Below, in pieces: positions 1 to 9,800 of a stretch of 64,000 bases of DNA. The DNA is from Plazaster borealis (taxonomy: Eukaryota > Echinodermata > Asteroidea > Forcipulatida > Labidiasteridae). Location: contig CM037462.1 in the NCBI GenBank assembly GCA_021014325.1, positions 5,240,318 to 5,304,317 on the forward strand. Reading direction: 5' to 3'. The stretch's first letter is position 1; each line of letters starts with the position of its first letter. The translations under genes and the position numbers were made by a program. The notes below the pieces were generated by a model. The model did no database searches. It was not told where the DNA came from and saw nothing but the letters and a program-made list of their open reading frames with translations.

Positions 1-624
1 CTGATCGTAGAAGTAAGTCTCTATCGACGGTCCGTAGAACTCCGGAGAAACAAGGACACCCAGTCTTGCCATGGTCTTGTTATGGTCATCAGAGATGACG
101 TTGTCCGTTTGCCGGGAGAGTCCTTTCACGTCGCTGAGTAGGCCCTTGAGCTGGCTTTCTACATCGAGCATCTGTGAGATCTCCTTGGCTGACAGCTCAC
201 TGTCTGGATTGAACAACCTCATCTTATCCACTGAGTGGGGGTTGATGGCTCCCCCACTCAGGCCCAGATCTGGAGTGCTTGGTCTATCTAGCAGCAGATC
301 TTCTTCCTCCTCAACTGTTAAATTGGTCTTGTCAATGATCTTACATCCTTCCTCCAAGAATTTCTTCTTGTGGTTAGTGACAAGGTAGTCCCCATCCCCG
401 GACTCGTCAATTCCAGTTGATCTACTCCCACGCTCCTTGGGCAGTCGACGGGCCACAAGACTTTCAACAGCCGTATATGTTACGGCTGGGTCCACACGTG
501 GCCTGTGCTTCCAGAAGAGCGTTTTCCACAGTCGAAAGAAACCGCAAGATGGTTTGATGGAGCCTTCTTCCAACTCTTCCACGTTAGATGTTACAGTGGG
601 TTGTTTTTTCGCCTTGAATCGCAT
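1..624 (-). CDS. Uncharacterised protein, left copy of a head-to-head pair (partial, runs off window)
   Basis: I read 208 uninterrupted codons on the - strand from an ATG at 624 to the window edge. The protein is a close paralogue of the 261-residue product at 2689-3474. The first 48 residues are identical, and by eye about 85% of the first 180 match. Shared parts are a basic start (MRFKAKK), an aromatic/basic stretch (FFRLWKTLFW), the acidic segment TVEEE...LLLDRPSTPDL, and a likely coiled coil (LSAKEISQMLDVES). The two proteins diverge after the coiled coil. The roughly 165 bases upstream of both ATGs are also alike, so promoter and gene were copied together. I recognise no family and assign no function. 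Intact reading in both copies argues for real coding sequence. Confidence 0.62.
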   Translation of the reverse strand, partial: MRFKAKKQPTVTSNVEELEEGSIKPSCGFFRLWKTLFWKHRPRVDPAVTYTAVESLVARRLPKERGSRSTGIDESGDGDYLVTNHKKKFLEEGCKIIDKTNLTVEEEEDLLLDRPSTPDLGLSGGAINPHSVDKMRLFNPDSELSAKEISQMLDVESQLKGLLSDVKGLSRQTDNVISDDHNKTMARLGVLVSPEFYGPSIETYFYDQ

Positions 625-790
625 AATTTTGAGAGATAAAACTCACCGCTCAAAAGTTGCACTCATAGGAAATTTTGCATAACACAAAATGACAATGTTT
701 GTATCTTGTCATTCGTTGATATAGGCTGCCTACAGATGTAAATAACGCGTTCCCGTCGGTGTGGGCTCAAACAGTTTGTGTGACGTAACA
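625..790 (-). promoter_or_regulatory. Upstream region of the left paralogue, mirrored at 2524-2688
   Basis: This stretch matches, in inverted orientation, the bases just before the right paralogue's ATG. The similarity holds until a TTACGTCACACAAACT block and then fades, which sets the outer limit of the inverted duplication. It contains a CRE-like half site (ACGTCA). No clear TATA box is placed. Its role as promoter and 5' UTR is inferred from position and conservation. Confidence 0.4.
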
Positions 791-895
791 ATGCCTGTGA
801 TCAGCGCTCAATAAAGTGACGTATGACTTGATTTAAACGTCACAAATAGTTAAAGTTAGCCATCACAACAAGTCCTCTGTGCGCGTATTTAGGCC

Positions 896-1040
896 TTGCA
901 TGTGACGTCACAAGACCCAAACAGCGCCCTCACTGAGGACAATGAAGACCTAACTTTGGCTGAGAGTTGTGCGCGGCTCGTACAACACGCGTGGACGTTT
1001 CCATTTGACCTCCTCAGCGATGACGGCCAATGCAAGTATT
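896..1040 (+). repeat. Dispersed repeat with TGACGTCA, copy 1
   Basis: It opens near TGACGTCACAAG and contains a block with CAGCGCCCTCACTGA, GGCTGAGAGTTGTGCGCG and GTTTCCATTTGACC. Related copies lie at 20600-20745 (+), 54755-54875 (-) and, more diverged, 2340-2480 (-). A full CRE palindrome sits at 903-910. The short open frame across it is a by-product of the repeat. Confidence 0.55.
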
Positions 1041-1606
1041 GCGCGTATCGAAAACGAGAAGACAACTCGAAAGAAGACTATTTTTTCTATGAAATCAGAT
1101 CTTCTTTTACAATTATACTTATACAAAATTCTTGAAAGTTAAATTACCCACAGCAATTTGTTATAAATACAATTTCATTTTCAATATTTTATGCGACCAT
1201 AACACAGGTTTAATGATAACATGGATGCAGTTGGGCAAAATTCTTAGTTGTTTGCAATTAACCGGAAATTCCGGGAATCAAGGCTTATTCTCGGTATTTC
1301 TTTGCTTATTTTCGTAATACATTTTACTTTCATTATACTTCATGACTAAGTCTAGATTTTAATTTCCCAACTATGTGATATTTCTATAGCTTTATTAAAC
1401 TACGTCAGTAAACTAAAGTGTTTGAAGAATCAGCATCGCGCACACGTCGTATGATTGGAGCCCAACTTGGTCCCGGAATTCACTGCCGTGACTATAGTTT
1501 GCAGTGAAAAGGCATATTATTCTTCCACGTTGTCGCTGCAGCCAACGGCCATAGCCGTAGCCAAAGTCACTTGATCGAGACACGGCCGGTGTGTCAAGAT
1601 ATTCTG

Positions 1607-1745
1607 CCCCCCCCCCCCACCATACATAATGGCGAATTGTATAAACAATTCTACTGATTACGCCCTCTGTTGAACGAACGGCCTCCTCCAGCCCATGTTA
1701 ACATCCGTATTGGTATACATACACCGGGAGGGGGGGGGGGGGGGG
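1607..1745. repeat. C-run and G-run flanking 110 bp
   Basis: Twelve C at 1607-1618 face sixteen G at 1730-1745 on the same strand. The two could pair into a stem, or the G-run could form quadruplex structure. Such runs are also prone to length error in assembly. Confidence 0.7.
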
Positions 1746-1871
1746 CACACACACAAAATCCATTGGGATACCGACCATAGACGTGGTTGGGAGCAATTCC
1801 CTTATTGCTTCACGTATACTTTGGCCCTTTCCGAAGCCACGGCTTAGTTCTTTGGACTCCAGCTTAGGCTC

Positions 1872-2218
1872 TTTAAAGAAACATTACAGAATTAACAAAA
1901 CAGTGTAAGCACTTTATATAATCCACCATATACATAAACTGACAAACCTGTAGAAGTTTGAGATCGATCAGCCATCTGGGTCACGAGAAAATAGTGAAAA
2001 ACTGATTACACATTTGCATGTGTTATACAATGCATAACGCTCACCGATAAACTCCAATCGGAAATTAGTTTTATTTATTTCTCATCAAATATGGCATTTC
2101 AGACAGAAATATTTCTAGGGATGTTTTCTACTATCATCATCATTAGACCGTGTAAGTTTTATGTAAGTCTGTGATCTTAAAGAAAATGTTAATTACCAGT
2201 TCTGTAACGTTCCTTTAA
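1872..2218 (+). mobile_element. MITE with TTAAAG/GGAACRTTACAGAAYTG termini, copy 1
   Basis: The element begins TTTAAAGAAACATTACAGAA and ends with the inverted form (TTCTGTAACGTTCCTTTAA). It is nearly identical over about 345 bp to 22609-22974. There is no coding capacity, so it is a non-autonomous DNA element. TTAA at both ends suggests a TTAA target, but TA cannot be excluded. Confidence 0.8.
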
Positions 2219-2339
2219 GTAAATATGAGAACGTATGATTTCGGTGCGGGGCTTCGAGCAGGCAGACGGAACCTAAAGCCGGAGCCCGAGCCCAACCTGT
2301 GGTTTCGAAAAGGCCCTAGCCCAAATGCCGCTCATATAA

Positions 2340-2480
2340 AAACATTGAGGTAAAACAATGATGAAACAATGGAAACGCACATCCTTGTACGCGCGGCGCA
2401 CACACGATGTGCCAATGAGCAACCTTCTTTTGACTTCTAGCCGAGGGCGCCCTACTAAAATGACGTCATGTGCGTCAGGT
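2340..2480 (-). repeat. Diverged copy of the TGACGTCA repeat
   Basis: Read on the - strand it runs from a TGACGTCA (2461-2468) through GGGCGCCCTCGGCT to GCGTTTCCATTG, the order seen at 896-1040. It therefore faces the left copy across the same spacer as the two paralogous genes. It may belong to the ancestral inverted duplication or be a separate insertion. Confidence 0.45.
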
Positions 2481-2523
2481 CTATTTTGTAAACAAAAGAA
2501 AGGTGGATTTTTATGGCGCCATT

Positions 2524-2688
2524 ATTACGTCACACAAACTTTTTGAGCCCACACCAACGGGAGCGCGTTAGTTACATCAGTACGAAGCCAATATCAACGA
2601 ATGACAAGAGACAAACATTGTCATTTTGTGTTATGCAAAATTTCCTCTTAGTGCAACTTTTGAGCGGTGAGTTTTATCTCTCAAAATT
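2524..2688 (+). promoter_or_regulatory. Upstream region of the right paralogue
   Basis: This is the inverted match to 625-790, conserved from TTACGTCACACAAACT to the ATG. The last 70 bases (AACATTGTCATTTTGTGTTATGC onward) are almost unchanged between copies, which is unusual for neutral sequence and suits a shared promoter/5' UTR. A GTGAGT occurs 27 bases before the ATG in both copies and could be a splice donor of an alternative upstream exon. Confidence 0.42.
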
Positions 2689-3474
2689 ATGCGATTCAAG
2701 GCGAAAAAACAACCCACTGTAACATCTAACGTGGAAGAGTTGGAAGAAGGCTCCATCAAACCATCTTGTGGTTTCTTTCGACTGTGGAAAACGCTCTTCT
2801 GGAAGCACAGGCCACGTGTGGACCCGGCCGTAACACCTACGGTTGTTGAAAGTCTGGTGGCCCGTCGACTGCCCAAGGAGCGTGGGGGTAGATCAACTTA
2901 CATTGGCGAGTCCGGAGATGGGGACTACCTTGTCACTAACCACCATAAGAGATCTTTGGTGGATAAGATCATTGACAAGACCAATGTTACAGTTGAGGAG
3001 GAAATAGATCTGCTGCTGGATAGACCAAGCACTCCAGATCTGTGCCTGAGCGGGAGAGCCATCAACCCCCGCTTAGTGGATAAGATGAGGTTGTTCAAAC
3101 CAGACAGTGACCTGTCAGCCAAGGAGATCTCACAGATGCTCGATGTAGAAAGCCAACTCAAGGGCCTACTCAGCGACGTGAAAGGACTCTCCCGGCGAAT
3201 GGACAACGTCATCTCCGATGGCCGTCAAAACAAGACCTTGACAAGACCTGCTGCCCCTGCACAGTCCGAGTTCACAGTGTACGGTCCGCCCATGGATCGT
3301 CCATTCGAGGAAGACAGCGATTCCTCCGTGGACTTCAGTGACCACTGCAGAGACGGTGACTCCGATGCTATTTCTTGGGGATCATCATCTTTCTCATCAC
3401 CGGAACCCTGCGGGAACTTCAGAACGATCGGGCGAGGCGCCCATCGTGCCGAGGTGTTACGTGTGTGGGATTAA
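2689..3474 (+). CDS. Uncharacterised 261-residue protein, right copy of a head-to-head pair
   Basis: This is one open exon from ATG to TAA. Visible segments are: a basic N-terminus (1-7); an acidic patch EELEEG (17-21); an aromatic/basic stretch 29-43 that could form an amphipathic, membrane- or RNA-binding helix; an acidic, TP-containing segment 101-119; a heptad-like coiled coil 142-176; and a Ser/Asp/Glu-rich tail 206-240 with several possible kinase sites. No signal peptide or transmembrane helix is seen. It is paired with the inverted copy at 1-624; the spacer between the ATGs is about 2.06 kb. A polyadenylation hexamer follows at 4068-4073. I do not recognise the family. It could be a lineage-specific gene or, less likely, part of an undescribed mobile element. 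Confidence 0.65.
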   Translation: MRFKAKKQPTVTSNVEELEEGSIKPSCGFFRLWKTLFWKHRPRVDPAVTPTVVESLVARRLPKERGGRSTYIGESGDGDYLVTNHHKRSLVDKIIDKTNVTVEEEIDLLLDRPSTPDLCLSGRAINPRLVDKMRLFKPDSDLSAKEISQMLDVESQLKGLLSDVKGLSRRMDNVISDGRQNKTLTRPAAPAQSEFTVYGPPMDRPFEEDSDSSVDFSDHCRDGDSDAISWGSSSFSSPEPCGNFRTIGRGAHRAEVLRVWD

Positions 3475-4990
3475 CTGAACCATTTAGTATCGGATGTCAC
3501 GACTTGACACTTGATTTCTCTTCTCTGATGGTCAGTTCTTACGTCATCGGTGGACCAAGGTTTGACCCCCAGCCATTAATTTGGTGATTCTGGTCGAGCC
3601 CAATTTCTCCACATGGAAGCCCAGCTTGATTTCAAGTTAGACGGCAAACCAAGAACTGACCATTTTGAAGAAGACAGAAATCTGGTTTTCTAGCTCTGAC
3701 CTCAGTAATATTGTGCTCTGAAGCAAGTCTCGATGATGTGACCATCCAATAGCCGTCGAACATGCTTTAGAGGACCTTTGTTATAACATCTTAGCTGAGG
3801 TTTTCAGAACTGGATTTGTCATTTAAATTTATTTTTATATAAAATATGAGTTGAAATCATTTTTCCTTTTTATGACCAAGCGTGAGTATTTTGTAGAGAG
3901 GTGGGTTCGAACCCAGCCGTTGGCGATTTTGAACGTTCCCACCCCTTCTTCCAGTGCATCACTGCTACTTTGTCATAAATTATTTTTGCATAAACAACTG
4001 CATTAAATATTAAGGAGACTTGATATCTTTTCAAAACCTCTCTGTTTCTATTGTTTAAAAATGGATCAATAAAAACAAATTAACAGTGATGTTTAAACTC
4101 TTCGCTTGTTGTTTGAGTTTTTTCAGTGAATGTTTTTAAATGATTCTAGTCACAAAATAACTGCTATAGTTTCAAAGTAAAGTCGGATGCATTGGGCAAT
4201 TTTCAATCAGATAATTATATTTCTTATAGGATTTCCACAATGGCGAACACAGATGGAACAGCGAAAACTTTCAAGGCCACAATTAAGCTACAAAATGTGT
4301 GGATATTTGTCGGAATTTTCTAAAATAATGGCGATCAAGACATGCAAAACCTTTTCTAAATAAATATAAACAAATGAATGAATAATTAAATAAATAAAAA
4401 ACAAACAAAAACAAAATAAACCATCAGTGTTTTAGGCAATACGAGATAAGTCGTCACATAATTTTAATAAAAAGTTTATGTTTTATTTTTTGTAGCTGGA
4501 ACAAAAAAACCGTTACATGCGTGCAAACACCATTCACGGATGCACAAAAACAAACAAAAGATGCAATAAATTCTATCCTCTTCAAGCCTTGCAAACAAAA
4601 AATTTGAAATTCCACACTGTAATTCCAATCCCCTGATTAATTATTGTTCTACTTCCAATTTTACCTACATCTAGGCTGCAGTCTTTTTACACATTATAAT
4701 TTCACCTTTCCCTATTTCACCTGTCTCAATTCTCTGCTGAATTCACAAAGTCCACCAAAAAAACCTCGATCTGATAATTTTAAATTGTTCTTGGCATAGA
4801 ACTGGTTTTATTTTTCAATTGTTTACCCTTTGGCGCCATATTTGTTCTTTCCCTGGTATAATATTGGATATCGGGTTGGCATATATTCATCTGGCATCAT
4901 GCGCGGTGTATGTACTATGTAAGAGCCTGGGGCAAGATGAACGCCGACATTTTTATTTCATCCTGGAAAATTAGACATTATTGCACCACC
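3475..4990. other. 3' flank, AT-rich, no gene seen
   Basis: This is probable 3' UTR of the right paralogue followed by AT-rich DNA. A tRNA B-box-like patch (GGTTCGAACCCAGCC) at about 3903-3917 suggests a decayed SINE. No open frame of interest was found on either strand. Confidence 0.5.
4068..4073 (+). terminator. Possible polyadenylation signal (AATAAA)
   Basis: The canonical hexamer lies about 590 bases after the stop of the right paralogue, in a T/A-rich context. Use of this site is inferred. Confidence 0.3.
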
Positions 4991-5059
4991 TGGCCAAATC
5001 TCGAAGTCACAAACACCCGAAACCTGAGCGCGTAAACTTCGCCATTCCAAAATGACTTC

Positions 5060-5890
5060 ACGTGTGTTCAATTGACACCAAGTCCCCCGTGCTTCTCTGG
5101 GTAAGGCCCTCCGTCCAGCACCTTCGGTGTCTTGAGCGTTTGTCTTGTCACGTATTTCATCCTTTTTGACTTGTGTGCACTCGTGTCTTGTGTTTCCTCT
5201 TGACTGTGTCCATTTAAAGACTCACTGGTTTGATGGCCGTTTGTCTCCATCATCTGTTGTGTCGTTTCCGCGTCCATGTCTTCCCTTTCTTCTCTTGCTT
5301 GTTTTGGCTCATTCTCCTTGTCATCTTCGATTGATTTCCTCTTTCTTGTGTAGACCTTCTTCTTTTGGAGGTTCATTGCCTCGACCCAAAAACCAATTTT
5401 TCTGAGGCTTTGTGGTGGTCTTTCGGTTATCTTTTTGTTGATCCTTGTTTTTGTTTCCCTGGACATCTTTTGCTTGACCTGTCCTGTTTTAGACTGGTTG
5501 ACTTTTTCACTTCTTGCTTCTTTTCGTTTTAGGTTATATCTTCTCCTTCCCTCTGTTTAGATCCTCTCATGCCCTCATTCTCTCTATCTGTTTTACTTGT
5601 TGTTTGTTCCTGCAGTATTGGTTGGGATTCTTCATCCTCTTCAGCGCTATCTGTTGCCTCGTCATCAGTTGCGTATCTCTCTGCATCGTATGTGTCGTCT
5701 ATATCCTCTTCCTCATGGTTGCAACCTCGCTCTTGTTTTCCTCCTCCTCTTGCGTTTGATCGTCATGCCATGCAGCACGATGTTCGTATCTACCGCAGAC
5801 AAAACATCCCATCTCCCCCTTGCAGGACAGTCTCTGGCCAGATGATCGGTCTGTTGACATATCTTGCAAGTCCTTGGTTGACCTCGGTAA
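5060..5890 (-). pseudogene. Decayed retrotransposon ORF1/gag-like piece with CCHC zinc knuckle
   Basis: Reading right to left, a clear CCHC knuckle (CKICQQTDHLARDC) sits near 5870-5829. It is followed after a one-base frame change by a second Cys/His cluster (CFVCGRYEHRAAWHDD). Next come a highly acidic/Lys segment with a stop, and then an open 132-codon stretch (5466-5068) rich in Lys, Glu and Gln. Zinc knuckles of this kind are typical of non-LTR retrotransposon ORF1 and gag proteins. The frame break and stop show it is not functional. The sequence right of 5890 is AT-rich and unrelated. Confidence 0.6.
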
Positions 5891-6362
5891 CGTACAGGCA
5901 TTGTTTTGGATATAATAATATACAAATACATAAATAAAGAAATTAATAGGCCTAAATTCAATATAAATAAATCAATCAACAAAAAAACTGATAAATAAAT
6001 AAATAAACAAACAGTAAATAATAAATAAATAAATATCAATATTAAAACAATAAAAACATGAATATAATACTTGTGAAAAAAACAATTAAACGTGCAACTT
6101 TGATAAATGGGAACTATACAGGAAAGTATGAAAAAGACCAATGATGCAGATAATCCAAAGAAGACAAATATTTCAAAGATCATTACATTATAAGTCATGA
6201 AAGTAACCGGACAAGTTATTGGTAAAGAGCTAACGAGGAAATAAGTGACAGGGAGTGTTCTTTAGAGAAAGTGTTCTTTCAAAGCGATGATAAAATGTGA
6301 GAGATATCCACATGACGAGTGTTGATTACTGTTTTTGTTTTAATTGACTGCTAGTCAATAAG

Positions 6363-6578
6363 TTATACATACATTTTGTTACAGTGTTTTTGTCTCCTAT
6401 ATCTTAAGATCCAGTTCAGTTCTCGTAGTCTGTCCTCGTGCATTAATCCTCTTTGCTGTTTCAGACACATTCTGCTTGCTCTTCGCTTAATGTGCTCCAG
6501 AGTAGAACTTGTGACCTGTATAGCGATGCTAATGCTAAGGCCTTTGTTGAAGTGCCACCTGCAATCATCTGCAAACAT
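6363..6578 (-). pseudogene. Reverse-transcriptase C-terminal remnant (LINE)
   Basis: A 71-codon open piece contains LEHIKRRASRMCLKQQ and RLRELNW..LRYRRQKH. These resemble the region following the thumb of LINE reverse transcriptases (Q-RRA-R, L-W-L--RR). A FADD near its start is suggestive of the catalytic motif, but the spacing is far too short, so the copy is internally deleted. It is non-functional and sits about 250 bases upstream of MTAP. Confidence 0.5.
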
Positions 6579-6599
6579 AAACCCTATGTCCTACTATAC

Positions 6600-6821
6600 T
6601 GGCTTTGGAGACAACAGCATCCCTCTCGCGAAATAGTTTCGTTATCACCGCGACAGAAATTTAACGACTTGTCCACAAGTCTACAAAGTGTGACGTCAGA
6701 TGTTCAGGTTCCACTAAGGCTACAGACATGCGGACTTTTAGATAGAAGTGATAGACTTGGTCGCAGAGTGTAGAATATTGCCAAAGTTTGAACGAGGGCT
6801 ACGTTTGTTTATCCCATCAAA
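6600..6821 (+). promoter_or_regulatory. Probable MTAP promoter and 5' UTR
   Basis: This is the stretch directly before the MTAP ATG. It carries a perfect CRE-like palindrome TGACGTCA at 6691-6698, CpG-containing sequence and no TATA box at a standard place. Function is inferred from position only. Confidence 0.4.
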
Positions 6822-6842
6822 ATGGCTCAAGTTCAAGTAAAG
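6822..6842 (+). CDS. MTAP: MTAP exon 1 (start codon)
   Basis: It encodes MAQVQVK and ends at GTAAGA, phase 0. The context AAAATGG around the ATG is favourable. It is chosen because the next exon starts directly with the phosphate-binding IGIIGGTG. Confidence 0.75.
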
Positions 6843-9800
6843 GTAAGACAATCTGTTTTAAGTGCTTTTATTTTCGTCATACTTATTGAATGTAGTTTTA
6901 AGGAAAGAATTAATTTTGACTAAATAAGAGATCAGACACGTTGGGACTGTCACTGTCCCAACTGGAACTCTATGCATACTTTTGTACACAAAATGATGTT
7001 ATCGCATGGTATGGCAAGCTTGCCCAGTTTACGGATCGCTCAGGAACCACAGTTCAAGGTTTTCAAGACCCCCCCCCCCACATACACACACACACGTCAC
7101 AGGGTATAACAACAAATCTTTCGATGGCAAAAGTATTTACAAATATACAACAATCTACAAATAATTGTATCCTTACTGTTGTAGTAGTACTAGGCCTAGT
7201 ACTTTTTTAGTAGGCTGGTAGGGGTTTCAGTAGCCCACCTTGTTGAGCTGTGTAATGCCATACACAGCTCAACAAGGTGGGCTACTGAAACCCCTACTAA
7301 AAAAGTACTAATGGCTCTCTTTTTATCATAATCATCGGTCTCATAACACTCACTCGTACTCGTAGTGTTTATGAGACCATGATGAGACGATGTTAAAAGA
7401 GAGCCATTGCAGCTCAACAAGGTGGGCTCGGGTCTCAGTAGCCATTACAGCTCGGGTTTCAGTAGCCCACCTTGTTGAGCTGTAATGGCTGTTATAAAGA
7501 GAGCCATTACAGCTCAACAAGGTGGGCTAGGGTTTCAGGTGAAAATTCCTATTATGCTCTCCACTGCATCAAAAAGAGTTATGGTTGGAAAGGTCTCTTC
7601 ATGTGGAGTATTTTAAACTTTGTTTCAAGAAAATTTGACTTTCCTTTCTTAAGTCTTGTAGTTCACAAAATATTACCATCTTATTCTTATTTTGTTTTGT
7701 TTGTATTTTGTACTGCTGTGCTGTGTCCGTTGTGTTCCTTGCTCACAAAGTCTAAACCCAGAGTCACGGTACTCCTTTTAAAAAGAAGCTTTGACCCAGT
7801 AACTGGGGCGCTGTATTCCTTTAAACAAAAATTGACACCTTCGGTCATACGACCGAAGATGTCAAAATATAAAAAAAGGAGTACCTGTATAGGCACGCTT
7901 ACGTCCAAATGTCAGTTACTGGGGCGCCGTACTCCTTTAAACAAAAATTGACACTTTCGGTCGTACGACCGAAGATGTCAAAATATTTTAAAAAGGAGTA
8001 CAGGCACGCTTACGTCCATAAACAAAAATGAAAAAGAGTACAGCGCCCCAGTTACCCGGCCTAGGTCTAACGCAAGTCAGTCTTTTCAGTCTTCAGTTTA
8101 GTCCTTTCCTCTTTCTTGCAGCCTAGCCTTGGACTTTAAAGGCTATACTTAGGACTAGGAGTATGGTGTTTCAATCCGTAGGCGTAGGACGAGTCAAGGG
8201 TGTGGTGTTCTGCACAGACAGATCAAGTGTTACTGTGTAGGCATAGAGTAAAAAGGTGTAAAATTATAAATTAATTAAATATTAGTGACATTTGTAATTT
8301 TATGCAAGTAATGGTGGCTAAAAAGTCTGTATGCGGCCACCACTTTACATCCCTTAATTAAGGTCAAATTATTTCCTTTCCTGTCCAGTCGGGTTGACAG
8401 AATGTATACAAAGAGGCACAGGCACTATACAAAGTGTCAAAATCATTAAACAAATAAGCCATTTTCGGGTCTATGGTGGTCTTGACAACACTGCTCACTA
8501 CACTCCATTTTAGTTCCTTTGGGCATGAGTAAGGATTTTAAAGGTCAACATTTAGCAATTTAGCTACCAATTCCTCAAGAGGAATTTTTAAGAAAGGGAA
8601 ATAAAGTTCAACATCAATTCAAAAAATCCAATAAATACCTTAGTTTAGAAAGTGGCGGCTGGATTTGAACATTTTCCCGTTATGATGCCTCATTCTTAAT
8701 CATTGATGGGGGCCTATTTAGTATTTTTAAAAGGCTGCGGTACTCCTAGAACTACATGTATGAGGTTTGTTCCGCTTGAACGTGGAGATGCTAGCGGTTC
8801 AAACCTCAGTTCTAGGAGTAAGGCTACATACATGAACAAAATGTATAAAATATAAATAATTACCAAAATGGCCTAGATGCATGGATGCTATGGCATAAAA
8901 CTATATTCGTAAATACCCCAGACAGTTTCTCTATTCCTATTGGTGGAGAGCACGTCACGTGGGGGTGTTTAAACGGCTGATAAAGACCAGCTGGAGCTGT
9001 TTCACGTGTTGGGCGTGCAAGCTCATTTTGTACTTACGCGGAACCCAATAGCTATTAGTACCCGCGCATAATCTTTTTGTACATGGGCGTACACACTACC
9101 CAACGCGCACAAAACAGAATTTTACAAAAGTTTTTGAAATGTACAAACTTTGAAAATTCGCTAAACAAACAGATTGTCACAGATTGTCTATAGGCCTACT
9201 TGTAATTTTTTTTCGCTTTTTAACAAAAGGGCATTTATGAATGGGAATAAAAGAGTAGGTACTCGTTCTTAAACGACCGTTTAAAACCTTGCAGGGTCGT
9301 GGCCGTGTGATAAAGGCCCTCGCCTTTGGCTGGGGCCTTTCGGCGAGGGCCTTTATCACACGACCACGACCCTGCCGGTTTTAAACGGCCATTTAAGAAC
9401 TCGTCGCCACTCTTTTATTCCCTTAATAAATAGATGCGAACCGAAGAATTATTAATGGCATCACATGAAGAACCTTGCAGAGTAGCAGTCTCTCTTAATT
9501 AGAGGCTGAAAGATGATTGTTTCTATAGATTGAAAGTAAACATTTTTAGTTTTGATGATCCAAAAATAACCAACTGTTTTTTGCCTTTAAATGAGTGATT
9601 TTACATGTATGTTTGTTTTTTTATTTATTTTTGTTTTTTCATTCTCTGCAGATTGGAATAATAGGAGGCACAGGATTGGATGATCCTGACGTTCTAGCTG
9701 ACAAAAAGGAACAGTTTGTGGACACACCATATGGAAAGGTGAATTCATACTCAACGTTATACTAACCTTTAGATTTCAAAATACTGATAAAAAAAAGGAA

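Noticed and set aside
71..682. Open frames on the + strand across the left paralogue
   Set aside because: They are antisense to the 208-codon - strand frame that matches 2689-3474.
2631..3212. Open frames on the - strand opposite the right paralogue
   Set aside because: Shadows of the 261-codon frame. They look alike at both loci only because the genes are duplicated.
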